64,000 nucleotides of DNA, from contig CM077594.1 of assembly GCA_039654915.1 (NCBI GenBank), positions 90,968,893 to 91,032,892 on the forward strand, written 5' to 3'. Shown piece after piece: positions 35,155 through 46,800 of this stretch. This DNA comes from Aquilaria yunnanensis (taxonomy: Eukaryota > Streptophyta > Magnoliopsida > Malvales > Thymelaeaceae). A program made the position numbers and the translations under genes. Numbering within the stretch: the first letter of the stretch is position 1; every line of letters starts with the position of its first letter. Under the pieces are notes generated by a model. The model saw only the letters and a program-made list of their open reading frames with translations, made no database searches and was not told the origin of the DNA.

Positions 35155-35500
35155 CCAGTCCTCGATTATTGAATCTTTTGTCCGCTTTTGACAAAGTTTC
35201 AACGACAATATTTCTTGATGTCTACCTTATCTTTGACCACAGATATCTCTTATCTTGGATGCTGCTAAGCTGGCATCAATCCTATCCTTCCAGGTGTAGT
35301 CTCGATTATTGAATCAATTTCCATGCTTTTGACAATATTGTCTACTTTATAGTTTTTTTGATATCTGCCTTATCCTTGGCTATAGCTATCTCTTATCTTG
35401 GATACTACTAGCTGATGTCAATCCTGTCCTTCCAGGTGTAGTCTCGATTATTGAATCGATTGCCAGGCTTTTGACATCTTGTCTACCTTATCCTTGAATT
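35155..35500 (-). repeat. Three imperfect tandem copies of about 141 bp
   Basis: Each copy contains CTCGATTATTGAATC (about 35161, 35301, 35443) followed by 'cttttgaca' and 'gtctaccttatc'-like text and ending 'gatgctRctaagctggcatcaatcctRtccttcc'. No coding sequence is recognised. Confidence 0.7.
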
Positions 35501-36340
35501 CCTGATGCGGGTTAGTCCTGCATATTAGCTGTGTATCCAGTGATAGATTGGTAAGAGCTGATGACATTGAGACCTCAGCTTATACTGCTGTAACTGTGCT
35601 GTGAATGTGATTCCCGTTTGGTCCTTGTTATGTAAAAGCCATGCATGCATGATGTGAAATGCATGAATGCAGAGCATGTGGAATTGATGTTTTTTTTTTA
35701 TGGATCTAGTTCTTCATGTCTTTGCTTTACTGGATCTTCTTTGTGATTACCTTCTTGGACTATCATTGAATCTCTTTATGCTTCTCTAGACAATTGTCCC
35801 TGTTATGGATTTCATATCATCGAAGGCTTATCTTCCAATGTCTGCTTTGCCCCTTTTCTTGTGACCGAGCCGACACTTACTTATCCCCATGTTATAATCT
35901 GAATGATTGCTCTTCCTTGAACTCATGTTTTGATCCATAAGACTTGCCCCCTTGTCTATTGAACTTCTTTGTTGGCAGTACTCCTCTTACGCTTCGTAGA
36001 GACTACTTTGCCTCCCTGAATATGGTATTTATGTGAATAAAAGGTATCATCTCACCTTTAATAGAAGGTCGAGCATTTCTAGACCTTTGTGATGGCACTT
36101 GATCGTAAATTTATCTTACAAGAACCACATCTTATTAAAGAAAGACTCAAGCTATCTCCTCACTTTTAAGTCTACATACATTAATGAATAATGGTTTGGC
36201 CTTAAAGAAAAACTTTCATCAATTTGCAAAGCTTGACAAAGTAATTTACGGTCTTTGTTTTCAATTAAAATATCCTGCCATTCTTCCCTTTCCAACTCGA
36301 AGACATAAACTGTGCAAGGCAATAAGGTATAAACATGATT
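35501..36340 (-). other. Unassigned interior of the young element
   Basis: No recognisable gene. A 63-codon minus-strand frame ending at 36152 looks protein-like in composition but matches no family I know. Confidence 0.4.
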
Positions 36341-36665
36341 CACAAGGATAGCCTTTTAGCTGAATGAGGATGTTATCGAGAGGTAACTGTTAGGTGTGAG
36401 GAAAGTTAAGTTTGAATGTTTTTTTGGCAGTCTTTTAGCTGAGTGAGAATAATATTAAGAGGTAAATATTAGGTCTGAGGAAAGTTAAGCTTGAATGGCG
36501 TGAAAGAAGAGTCTTTTAACACTGCTCGTGAGCAGTATTAAATAAGGTATAAACATAATTCACAATGATAGTCTTTTAGCTGAATGAGGATATTAAGTCT
36601 GAAGGAAGTTAAGTTTTAATGGTGTGAAAGAAGGGTCTTTTAATACTACTCGTGAGCAAATTTGA
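36340..36665 (-). repeat. Local imperfect repeats
   Basis: Three copies of 'agtcttttagctgaRtgagRat' (about 36350, 36430, 36570) and two of 'gaagRgtcttttaaYactRctcgtgagca' (about 36508 and 36631). Confidence 0.65.
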
Positions 36666-36731
36666 TTATGGTAAAAAAAACTTAATAGTGATGACCTCAA
36701 ACTTGCCACGTTTTCTAGAAAGTTGGACCTC

Positions 36732-36752
36732 ATCTGTTGCCCCCCAACTATC
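36732..36752 (-). other. Second, internal polypurine-like tract
   Basis: In sense it reads GATAGTTGGGGGGCAACAGA followed by TGAGGTCC. It resembles the true PPTs of both LTR elements (GGGGGGCAGC and TGGGGCAAC) and is likewise preceded in sense by tandem repeats. It could be a central PPT or an old 3' end. Confidence 0.4.
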
Positions 36753-36977
36753 GTGGTCTTCATGTATGCTTGGCTTGAAAGTTGCTTTTGTGTTCTAAAC
36801 CGCCTTTATAGGTTTTCAGTCTAGAATCCATAGCTTACTTTTTTTTGCTTTTTTTTTTTTTGGCTCTAACTTGAGCTTCGTTTCTTTTCTTTTTTTTTTC
36901 TTTTTTTGTTTTTGTTTTTGTTTCCTTTTTTTTTTTTTTTTTTGTGAGCTATGGTGATGACATACTTGATAACTCTC

Positions 36978-37282
36978 TTGAAGTGAGATGACTCAAGTGG
37001 CCTTGCTTGCTCGTGCTTGCTCTCGGTCTCTTTTTGTTTTTTTGAATTTTCCCTTAATGGATTCTGATAGAAGGGATGAACTTCTTTCGTTTTTTGGAAT
37101 TTATGTTGCAGAGAACCGAGATCATAGCCGTCTTGAAGTGAGATGACTCAAGTGGCCTTATTTGCTCGTGTTTGCTCTCAGTCTCTTTTTGTTTTGGATT
37201 TGGATTTTCCCTTGTTGTCTTTTGATGGAAGGGATGAACTTCTTTCCTTTTTTTTTTGGAGTTTGTGTTGTGGAGAGCCGAG
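36978..37282 (-). repeat. Two tandem copies of about 155 bp
   Basis: Copies starting CTTGAAGTGAGATGACTCAA at about 36978 and 37132, both ending 'gagaaccgag/gagagccgag'. Long T runs (36840-36945) lie next to them. Confidence 0.75.
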
Positions 37283-38069
37283 AACTTTTTCTTGTGTTGA
37301 GCATTTGTGAGAATTTGGAGGCCACTGAAGTCATTTAATAGGAGAGCTACCTTCTTTGGAAGCTAACCCAAGATTTCTTGCAAGGATGTTGATAACCACT
37401 GCGAATTCCCTTTTGAGAGTTGAGGTGCAATATTTGAAATCATTCTTACTAGATTTGGCAGCACTTTGAAGATCATCACTAACAAATCTTCCTTATCTTT
37501 CAATTTCACCCACGAGTAGTATCATTTAGAGAGTAAAGTGTGATGGCAATAATGGGTAGTGTAATGGCAAAGAGTGAGAGATAGATGTAAAAATGGAATT
37601 TTTGGTAGAAAATGGTAGAATATGTGGATGTAAGAATGGAAATTTTAGGTAAAAAGTGGTAGAATGCACACATTACATCTTTTTGTTGTTCCAAGAAAAA
37701 GAATAGCAGGTGTCCATTTAACAAAGACTACACCCTAGATTCTGGACTGAATCTAGGAGATTTTTACTATTAAATTACTTTTGCAAGCTTTCAAAGATAC
37801 AAGTTTAGTAAAAGGATTCCCTGTCATTCAAAAGTGTGTGTGAACTGTTAGGTCAGATCTGACTTGGAGTTCTTCCAAAATTAATGTAATTCCAGCTCAA
37901 AATCTTCACTTTCAATTACCAATCACATCGGGCCTAGCAATTTAAACTCGACCAACTATTGGACCTTGAGTTTCAGTGCCACACAATTTTCAATTAAATG
38001 CCCGATTGAACATTTTGTATTTGGCGTTTGGGTCATTCCAACTTGGAAGAGGAGGCTACTTGATCTTTG
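37283..38069 (-). other. Non-coding segment after gag, partly shared with the old element
   Basis: 37710-37865 matches 13640-13790 of the old element in reverse complement at roughly 80% by eye. No protease or RT motif is found where pol would be expected. Confidence 0.6.
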
Positions 38070-39171
38070 CTACCGTTGGTATGGGTGGTAGCAGGTTTGT
38101 AACTTGTGAAATTTGAATCGACTTGAGTAGCATTTCTTCCCATGAGTGGTATGTGGCACTAATGAGGGAGCCTTGAAGATTACAGTCTTAATAGGATATC
38201 CTTTCACTTGTAACTTGAGTGGTATTGGATCATAGGACTTGGAGATGATGTTTTGGATAGCTCCGGTTCTTTCATTGAAACATCCTTCAATTGAAGAATC
38301 GACCAGCTTTTCTGTTTTGATTCCAAATTCGATCTTTTCTCCAGATAAGACCATATTTGAAAAGCTACTTGAAGTGTTCCCAACTAGTTTTTCATAAAAT
38401 GGTCTATTTAATGCTTGGGTAAACAGGGTGATCAATTCTCTTTCTATCATAGATGGTTGAACTTGTGCGGCTAAGTGTCTCCACCTTTATGCGTATTCCT
38501 TAAAGGTCTCTTGTTCCTTCTTCTCTATATTCTAGAGAATTTGGTGATCTAGGGGTAAGTCTATAACATGCTCACAGTTACTGATTGAGAGCTTAAACGA
38601 GGTCATTCCAGGCTTTGATGTTTCTCAGACCTTGACTTAGATACCATTGTAGCGCTGACTTTGTAAGATTTTCTTGAAAAAGTGCTATCAACACTTTCTC
38701 GTCTCTTGTGAGTGGTTGTATTTTCCTTAGAAACAGCGTAATATAATTGATGGGATAACTTGTTCCATCATATTTCACAAAGTCAAGTACCTTAAAGTAT
38801 GAGGGAATCACAACATCTGGTATCAAGCAAAGATTGTTCATCAAAATAGATAAAGTGCCTCTTTCAATGGTCCGCAGTCTCTTTTCTATGATCTCGAGTT
38901 TTTTTAGTATTCTCTTCTTCTTTAAGCAGGAGCTTCTTTTCTTCAAAAATTGGACTGTGCCTTAGATGAATGATATTAGATGGACCTGAGTCATGAAAGA
39001 GCTTCTCTTGAACTGAGACCTGTTCTGAGTGAATTGGGGAGGATAGGTTAGATCTTGTGGGTCATTGACGGGGACTTGGGTCGCTAACTCCATTAACTGT
39101 TTCATTTGCTCAGCCATACTTTCTATATTGGACTTCATATCTATGAGACGTCCTTTGGTTTGTTCTGCCAT
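38070..39171 (-). pseudogene. Broken gag of the young element
   Basis: Three successive minus-strand frames line up as one Ty3/gypsy gag. First, 39171-38962, starting MAEQTKG, has the coiled, Gln/Met-rich N-terminus. Second, 38946-38593 has LCLIPDVVIPSYFKV...FVKYDGTSYPINYI...ALFQENLTKSALQWY (key residues only), the capsid core typical of Ogre/Tat gags (PxFKxPxFxKYxGT, then FxxSLTGxAxxWY). Third, 38450-38070 has FYEKLVGNTSSSFSNMV and GEKIEFGIKT, the next conserved block. Stops or frame changes separate the pieces, and no CCHC knuckle or protease follows. Because the LTRs are almost identical, the damage must predate this insertion: the family copies itself with a dead gag and relies on a helper. 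Confidence 0.8.
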
Positions 39172-40226
39172 TAATCTTATTTGGAGCCGAGCTGGATATC
39201 GGTGTTGATGGCCAATTTTACCGTTTCTAAAGTGAGATTCATTTTATTAAACTTTATGTGCAATTGATTGATGTGATGGATGTATGTAATACAAAATGAG
39301 ATTATGTTTTTATCAGACTTTGTATGCATGTATTTAATGTAAGGGATGCGTGCAATACAAAATGAGATTATGTTTTATCAGACTTTGTATGCACGTGATT
39401 GATGTAATGGATGCATGCAATACAAAATGAGATTATGTTTTTATCAGACTTTGTATGCACATGATTGATGTAATGGATGCATGCAATAAGTGAGTTTGAT
39501 TATCAACTATCGTGGAACTTCGAGATTTCTAGTTGTCATTTAGAAAGATCAAAAGTTATTACAGTTTGGTGCGTGGTTTTGATGCATGACGAAAAATTGT
39601 ACAAAACAGAAGTATAACAAAAGAATAACAAGGTTAACAACGAGTTAGATATCAATTAATAACACATGAACTATTACGAAAAGAAGTCTGAGCCATAAAT
39701 ATAAAACACAAAGAAAACCAAGGATAAGGTAACAAAAATGGCATAACAATAACATGCTTATAGTGTTGGTAAATGGTAGAAATTCTATGGTCAGTTCTAT
39801 GGTTAAGTGGGGAATTCTATATGCATAAGGTGGCTTATCAAAAAGGCCAGGGATAGTTCCCGAATCCCATCACTAAATCATAGTGACGGCCCGATTCCTT
39901 ACCCTCTAGGGTTAATGTAAGGAATGGATTAATTCGAGTCGTAGCTTTTCGTGGGCCCATGCAGAGACTAACCGTCTCAGAAGGCAATACACTACTTTGC
40001 TACTTTGAAACCGGTGAAGGCTTGGAGACCGTGGCCTCACAAGGACAGCAACACCAATTCCGCTTAGAAAGAATCGTGTTTGATTTAAGGAAGCTTGGAT
40101 ATAGAGCTTCATTTTGTGAATGCATTATGCATGTTTAGAATAAGTAAATGTAACATATAAATCCACATAAAAATAAACAAAGCAAATCAAAACAAATCAA
40201 CTTGTAGGTTCGACTCACTAACCAGG
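39172..40226 (-). other. Leader region between PBS and gag
   Basis: Non-coding. Contains three to four short direct repeats around 39250-39490 ('acaaaatgagattatgtttttatcagactttgtatgca', period about 75 bp). This is where packaging signals would be expected. Confidence 0.5.
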
Positions 40227-40227
40227 G

Positions 40228-40245
40228 TCCCCAGTGGAGTCGCCA
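40228..40245 (-). other. Primer binding site of the young element
   Basis: In sense TGGCGACTCCACTGGGGA, three bases (GCT) after the 5' LTR, the same spacing as in the old element. A match to the tRNA-Arg 3' end is expected for Ogre elements; confirm against a tRNA set. Confidence 0.82.
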
Positions 40246-40248
40246 AGC

Positions 40249-43200
40249 TGTGGCAACGTCGGGTTTTCGGGAGTCGCCACCAATCAGTTTTCTTAGGTCG
40301 ATTGGTCACCTTAAAATTGGTCTGCGAGAGTTCGGGGATCGGGAGTACGGTTACGTTAAAACAACTTTGTTAAAACGCCCAAAAATTGGCACCTTAGTTG
40401 ATTTTAATTTTGTTTTGCTTTGCTTTTAAATAATTCTCAGTTAATTTTCAAAATTAGAAATTTTAACTGGATTAGTCGAAATGTGGATTTTTAAATTAAT
40501 TAATTTGTATGAAATTTTATACTTCCGAACCATGGACTCTGCCGAGTCATTTGGACACGGAAGATTTTTGATTCCGAACCATGGACTCTGCCGAGTCATT
40601 TGGACACGGAATTTGGTGAACTTTTAAATAACTTAATCCATATCGTAAATATGGATTTTTTTATCTTTGTGTTTATTTATATTCAATTAAAAAAAAGTTG
40701 ATATTTTCCAAACCGTAGATCCTGCCGGATCATCCGGATATGGAAATTAATAAAATTTAATTTAACTATTAAATTTTTGTAGCATCAATATTTTAAAATC
40801 TACGGTTAACTAAAATAATTTGATCCATAATTTCTAAAATTTAGAGCAATTCTTTAGATAAAATTTTTTTATTGGTATTAAAAAAAATTAGAGTTTAATA
40901 AGAGATGAAAAATTTTAATAAATTATTATTTTTTTATAACGAAGAAAATATGTATAAGTTCAAAGCACATATAATTTTTTTTAATAATATAACGTAAAGA
41001 AAAATCCAACTCAAAATTAAAATAAAATAAAATAATTTTATTACTTATAATAAAAAATTATTTTAATGCTAGATTTATATAATTAAATTCCTGCAATAAC
41101 ATATGGTTCACGTAAAGGTAGAGTGAGCAAAACAAACAAATAAGAAAATAAAATAAAATAAAATAAAAAATAATATATTAATAGACCAGACATAGTGCAG
41201 CAAGATAATTAGTTACCAAAATTGGTTAATCACAATTTGTCCCATAATAATTAGATAAAATTACATTTTTACCCTCATATTTCAGAAATATAAACTTTAC
41301 CTCTTTACTTTTTAAGACAACTGATAGTAACTTTTTTAAAATTTTAATTTTAATGTTACGGTAGCTATATTTTTTAATTTCAATTAATTTTTAGTTAAGG
41401 GACATTTCAAATTATAAATTTTTTAATATGAAAACTACAGTATTATTGTTTATGTCAATTAACCAAAAATACCACAAAGATTGAAATTAACTGAAAATAG
41501 ATAATACAATCTAAATTAAAATTTTAGAGGTTGTTATCAAAATGTATTAAAAAGATTTAGCGGCAAACTATATATTTTTAAAATAAGAGGGGTGAAAATG
41601 TAATTTTACATAAAACCTTAAGAATAAATTGTAATTACTGCAATAAAATATGTACAAGAACGAGTCTTTTATAAAAAAAACTTATATAGATATTTACAAT
41701 TATAGCCTTATCAATATTTAGTTACTAAAAATCACATATGGAAAGATTTCACCACGCAAGTCTTTTGATGTATAAGTATATTGCAATGTACGTATGTAGA
41801 TGGTCCATATTAGTATACAAGTATGTATGTTTCACAACAATATAAATATTTATTTATTTATTTATTTTGATATTCTGAATAATCCAAGTTTATAAAGAGA
41901 GATATTTTTTATTTATATCAATGCTGATAGCATTCCGGTCAGGCATTAAAACCATATAAAAATAATTCCGATTATTAGAGGGTCGAAACAAACCAAGGAT
42001 AAACAAAGAAAGGACAAACAATAAATATAAACAAAAAAACTTGCTGTCCATGCTTAATCTGCAAAGAAAACAACATTAGTGACTTGGATGGATAAAATAA
42101 GGAAGATCAAGGACTAAACGAGGGTTTTACCCAAAAAAAATTTTGACTTTTTCAACGTCTGTTATCTTCTTTGTTTTTTTGTTTCTTTCGTTTTTGTTTC
42201 TGACGATAGGGGCGACGTAGCGAGGCGGAGGTAGGCGACGGTGCGCGCGAGGAGGGGCAGCAGGGAGGCAACTTGACGGCAGGGGGCATGACGCGGAGAG
42301 CAGAGGGCGCGACGAGGTGACTGAGAGCAGGAGGAGGGGACCTAGGCGCGGAGGAGCCCGAAACGTGGGCGCGGCACGGCGGAACACGAAGCGAAGAGCA
42401 GAGGGCGCGACTGGAGCTGACGGGAGCACGGCGGCAGGCGAGCAGCAAGGGAGATCGGAGGTGAGCGACGGGAGCAGAGGCGAACGGAGGAGCTGAGAGG
42501 CGGTGGTGGCGTCGGCTGGAGTGGAGGCACGCGGAAGCGTCGGGCAGCAGGGGAGAAGGCTGGAATTACGACAGCACGGAGGTCGTGACGGATCTCGGCG
42601 ACAACGGCGTGGCGGACGTGGGAACGTGACAGGGAGCTATGGAGGTGGACGAAAAAATGCGTCAGTCGAGGGAGAGAGCCTCCAGAGAGAATCCAGAGGA
42701 GGGGGAAGAGTCGGGCACCAGAGTGGAGTGTCGGCAGGGGAAGCGAGGAGAGGGAGAGAGAGTTACCAGAGCGAGACAGCGAAGAGAGAGAGTGCTGAAA
42801 GGGTGAGAGAGAGAGGGGAGCAAAGGAGAGAGAGAGAGTTTGCGAGAAGAGAGAGAGAGAAGGAGAAAACAGAGAGGGAGAAGGAGAGCAGATGAGAGAA
42901 GGAGAGCGTGAGAGTTCGCGAGAGAAGTGAGAGAGGTTCAGAGCTCAGATGTGTGTGTGTGTGTTTGAGTCTGTGGGAGAGAGAAGAAAGAGAGAGAAGC
43001 GTAGCAGAGAGCTCGCCCCCAAGGAGAAGCTGAGCCAGCCCCCCGTTTAATAATCCCCCTCAGAAGGATCGAGAAGGGAGATATTTTTAATTTTTTATTA
43101 TTATTTATTTATTTTATTATATATATATATTTTTTATTACATATATATTTTTGATTCGATTTGATTTGATTTTTAACTAATTAATTTTTTTAATTAATTA

Positions 43201-43397
43201 ATAATAATTTTTTTTAAACACACACAAACAGATATATATATTATTATATTTTGACTAAACTTATAAAACAAAAATGCCCCCTCCTAAATTAATTTTTATC
43301 AATAAATATATAATATTATTTTTAATTTAATTAATTAATATTTTTTAATTAATTAATAATTTTTTTTATGAAGGTCGGACGAAATTGGGTGTCAACA
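40249..43397 (-). repeat. 5' LTR (in sense) of the young element
   Basis: 3149 bp, same length as its partner. In sense, an alternating AT stretch (about 43100-43150) is followed by a CT-rich, GC-richer zone, a plausible core promoter and start-site region. The only difference seen from the partner is G at 42726 (T at 28216). Confidence 0.95.
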
Positions 43398-43402
43398 ATG
43401 GT
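43398..43402. repeat. Target site duplication, right copy (ATGGT)
   Basis: Follows TGTCAACA directly and is identical to 25734-25738. Confidence 0.92.
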
Positions 43403-44102
43403 TATAGATGGGGAAAAAATGACTTTGAACAATTTTTTTTTATGAGAATAGTCAATTTTGTTTTAGGTCTTATTGCCTTTATTTTAGTACAATCACAATT
43501 GTTGTGTATTCCATATGCTATTTTACTTGTTACAGTTAGGAAAGAGCTATTGTGTTGTACATAAGCCATCGGGAAGAAGTTTCAATGTAGAGGAAATGTG
43601 GAAGGGGTGAAGGACATGGTGATGTAAGACTTCCTGGTGCATAGAATAATTATCAGTGAGTATGATGGTCTTGGTTTTTATTATATGTTCGTGTATATTA
43701 TCGTTGTTAGAGTTTGTTTTGAAATATATGTAGGAATGCAAAAATGTTTTAGTGGCACATGGTAGTGTAGTAAGTATTCTATCGAATTGATGTAAGTTGA
43801 ATTTTAATAGTATAGGGTAATAAGATTATTATGTGATGATTTTGTTTGTAGGCTTGTCGTAATCATTACATGGAAATAAAAAAGTGAGTATGCCAAAAAA
43901 GTTGAAGAAAAAGGAAAGTTAAGGTTAAAGTGTACAGTTTCTACATTTTGTATAATGTTAAAAAAGTTAAGAGAGGAAAAAGTAGAGATGCTGAAAGGAA
44001 CAACTATTAGGAGTTTATTAGGAATAAAATCTCATGCTGTGTGAGCGGGCTTGGTGTTCATATTACTTCAAAAGTTTGATGTGAAGAAAATGACCATTTG
44101 AA

Positions 44103-44162
<60 letters not shown>

Positions 44163-44289
44163 AGATTAAAGTAGATAATTTCACAAAGATAATGAAGATT
44201 AAGGATGACAGTAAATGAATTGAGTTAAATCGAGGTAATGTACCTAGAGAGGATTTGGTGGCATACTATTATCAAAAGGGACAAGATAA
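43403..44289. other. Intergenic region with GA microsatellite
   Basis: No gene seen. A pure (GA)n tract lies at 44108-44158. Confidence 0.6.
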
Positions 44290-46205
44290 AAGGTGAAGCA
44301 TTAGTAAAAAAGTGGTAGAGTGTGATCTGATGGAGAGCACTAATACAGAGAATGTGCATAGAGCGTTTGCATTGTATTGCATGACTAATATTTTATATCC
44401 ACCAATTCAAAGCCATATTAGGCTATCTCATCTAGGATGCGTTAAGTTGATTGGATGTACTTTTATTTTTGTACAGGTATTGTTCCATGCATATTATAAT
44501 TTGGTGCATAATTATATTATTTTGTAGATATAGTTAATTAAAGTTATTATTTGTTTATGTGGACTAATATTCTATATAAGGAAAGTTGTTGCTGGTTTGA
44601 AAACTATGACTTGAACCTAATAGTGGTTTAGCCTAATAGGTGAATGACTTAGAGATTATTGGCAAAGATTGATATAAAGGTAACCTATTTAAGTATATAT
44701 AATGGTTATTCCACTACTATTGACAATAGTAGTAAAATAATGGGAAATATTTGTTTTACAGGTTATAAGGTATAATGAGGGTAATGATGATGGCAGTTTT
44801 GTTAATGAAGATAATGTAGATGTTAAGGAAGAAAAAGATGTAGAGGGAGATAGACATGATACAGATGATGTGGAAGAAGAGAAACATGATGCATATTATG
44901 GACGGAGGTGTGAACATGATGATATAAAGGATGAAAAATGTGACTCAAACTAGAATAGAAAGCAACGAACTGTTGGTCTAGAAAATGTTGTAAAGGGCAG
45001 ACATAAGAACACTACCAAGTGGAATGATAAGACCGATGAAGATAGAGAGAAGTTGAATAAGTTAGTTGATGATGTTGGGAAGCTAGTGCTGGAGTTTGAG
45101 AGATTGAGGACAAATGTTACCATGATTCAATTGGCATAAGAGACTTTTAAAGGTACAATGGAAAAGCTTGTTTCGACTTTTAATGTGATTCTTGTAAAAG
45201 GAGGAACAAAGCATGCTAGGAATAACAGAGTGAACACCCATGCGTCTAATGTGTTAACATTGAAGAAGGTTTTCGATTTAAGTTTGGCTAATAATAGACT
45301 GAATTTGTATGGTATAGGATTTCTTGGCAATGTTCAAGATAAAGAGGCTGAAATGCCTAAAAAGAAGGATAAGTTGTTTTCCATGATGGGGAGTGGGAAG
45401 GAGAAGGTTGAGAAACCTAAACAAAAATCATGTAAACTGAAAATTGATGATGATGAGAATTGCTCACCAAGAATGAATGATTTATAATCACCTGTCAGAA
45501 TTAATATTGAGAGCTCTTGCAGGGAGAAGTTAGGGGTTGAAAATGTTGGAGATGGTTTCAACATTTAGGTAGATGCATCTAAAGAGAATGAGGAAAATAG
45601 TAAGGTAATTCATGATTAACTGCTTGTTAATTGGTTTATAGTTGAAGATTTGGTTGGCTCTAATAGTCGTAATTGCTTTATTTACACTAAATACAGGAAA
45701 TGAAAAAGAAGTTGAAATTTTTTATAGAGCAAGGTGAAAAAAAAAAGAAAATTATAGTGTGATGTGAGACCATCACATTGGCAAAAATCACTTTTCTACA
45801 TAGTTGGAAGGACGAAGAGTTGTTTTAGGGAAATGTTTTGGGCCGGGCTTTATGTGGTGGCAACTCCTGTAGAAGACATAATTCATCGATTGATCCAATA
45901 TACTTTTTCAAAGGACATAGAGGATACGAGGTATATTTGTTAACTTTCTATGACTGTGATATATGATTGCAATAGTTAATGATTGTGGAGGTTTGGTAGT
46001 AAGGTTTTTGCTATATCATCATTTGGTCTTGAGTTGCTAAGAAAGGATATTCGGACGTTGAGGCCATGCAAATGGCTTGTATCAACTATAATTAACAATA
46101 TCCTGACAGTTCTTTATGCGAAGGAAAAAAGGGAAGACGTGGAGTATTCATTGTTGGTGGCTTTCAACAAAATTTTAGGTTCATATGAATATAAATGTAC
46201 ATTTT
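44290..46205 (+). pseudogene. Decayed ULP-like (C48 peptidase-type) gene of MULE origin
   Basis: Scattered plus-strand pieces suggest one eroded gene. 44312-44430 encodes AFALYCMTNILYPPIQSHI, like the helical segment preceding Ulp1 domains in transposon-borne ULP genes. 44770-44950 is strongly acidic (Asp/Glu-rich). 45158-45487 is Lys-rich with no known motif. 45995-46130 encodes LLRKDIRTLRPCKWLVSTIINNIL, which matches the start of a Ulp1 domain (LRPxxWLxDxVIN). The catalytic His/Asp/Cys part is not found. The frames are broken, and a separate repeat (46213-46790) begins right after the Ulp1-like piece. ULP-like genes are frequently carried by plant MULEs. Confidence 0.45.
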
Positions 46206-46212
46206 AGATATA

Positions 46213-46790
46213 AATTATACTATATACTAAAACCCGTTTTCGGGTTACTATTCATTTGAACAGTAAAAAACGGTGTCTTTCTGGTTTTGGACTGGTTTAC
46301 CTGATTTTTTTTTACGCGATTACTTTGTTTAGAAGTTTGTTTAGCTTTTCGAAATAAAGTAGCTTTTTAAGGGCCTTTCTTGAAATTCTTCCACTTTCAT
46401 TTTGTTTCACGTTTCTTTTTTGTGAAACGCATTTCCAGTCCCTGTATTATTTCTGTTTCTCATATTATGTCACAATTTTGATCAGCTTGATATTTTAGAC
46501 CCTAAACTTAATAACTACTTAATTTTAGTGTTTTTGTTTAATCTCTTGGTTTTTTTTTTTTATGGTGTGTTGTTTTCTAAACTAAAACATTGGTCATCTT
46601 GGTTTATTTATTTATTTTAGTGAAATAGATCTTTTTTTTCTTAACTTTTTCTGAGTTAATTGTTAAACTCTTAATACATAAGGTTTTTACATTTTCTCTT
46701 TGGGCCCCCAAACTATTTTTATTTCTTTCTTGATCATTAGTTTTTTAATATTGTGATATTATGTGTCCGTTGCAACACATGGGTCTTTTA
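46213..46790. mobile_element. Possible Helitron-type or other short repeat
   Basis: Starts 'atactatatactaaaacccgttttcgggttac' and ends 'gtccgttgcaacacatgggtctttta'. These ends resemble those of common plant non-autonomous repeats ('...actaaagcccg' and 'ccgttgcaacgcacgggtctttt'). An exact TC...CTRR Helitron structure is not demonstrated. Confidence 0.35.
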
Positions 46791-46800
46791 ATCTCATAAT

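Larger units (their letters stand above)
25739..43397 (-). mobile_element. Young non-autonomous Ogre-like LTR retrotransposon carrying accessory genes
   Basis: A 17,659-bp element bounded by two 3149-bp LTRs and a perfect 5-bp target duplication (ATGGT). The PBS lies next to the LTR at 40249-43397 and the polypurine tract next to the LTR at 25739-28887, so the element reads on the minus strand. LTR ends (TGTTGACACCC...CGTTGCCACA in sense), PBS type and 3' tandem repeats fit the Ogre/Tat branch of Ty3/gypsy. In sense order: LTR, PBS, leader, broken gag (39171-38070), a repeat-rich stretch, three Cys4-finger genes (35000-32800), a LOG gene (32458-31829), a hairpin repeat array (31310-28990), PPT, LTR. 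No protease, RT, RNase H or integrase is visible. I found one LTR-LTR difference (28216 T, 42726 G), so it moved very recently and must have used proteins from another element. Confidence 0.92.
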
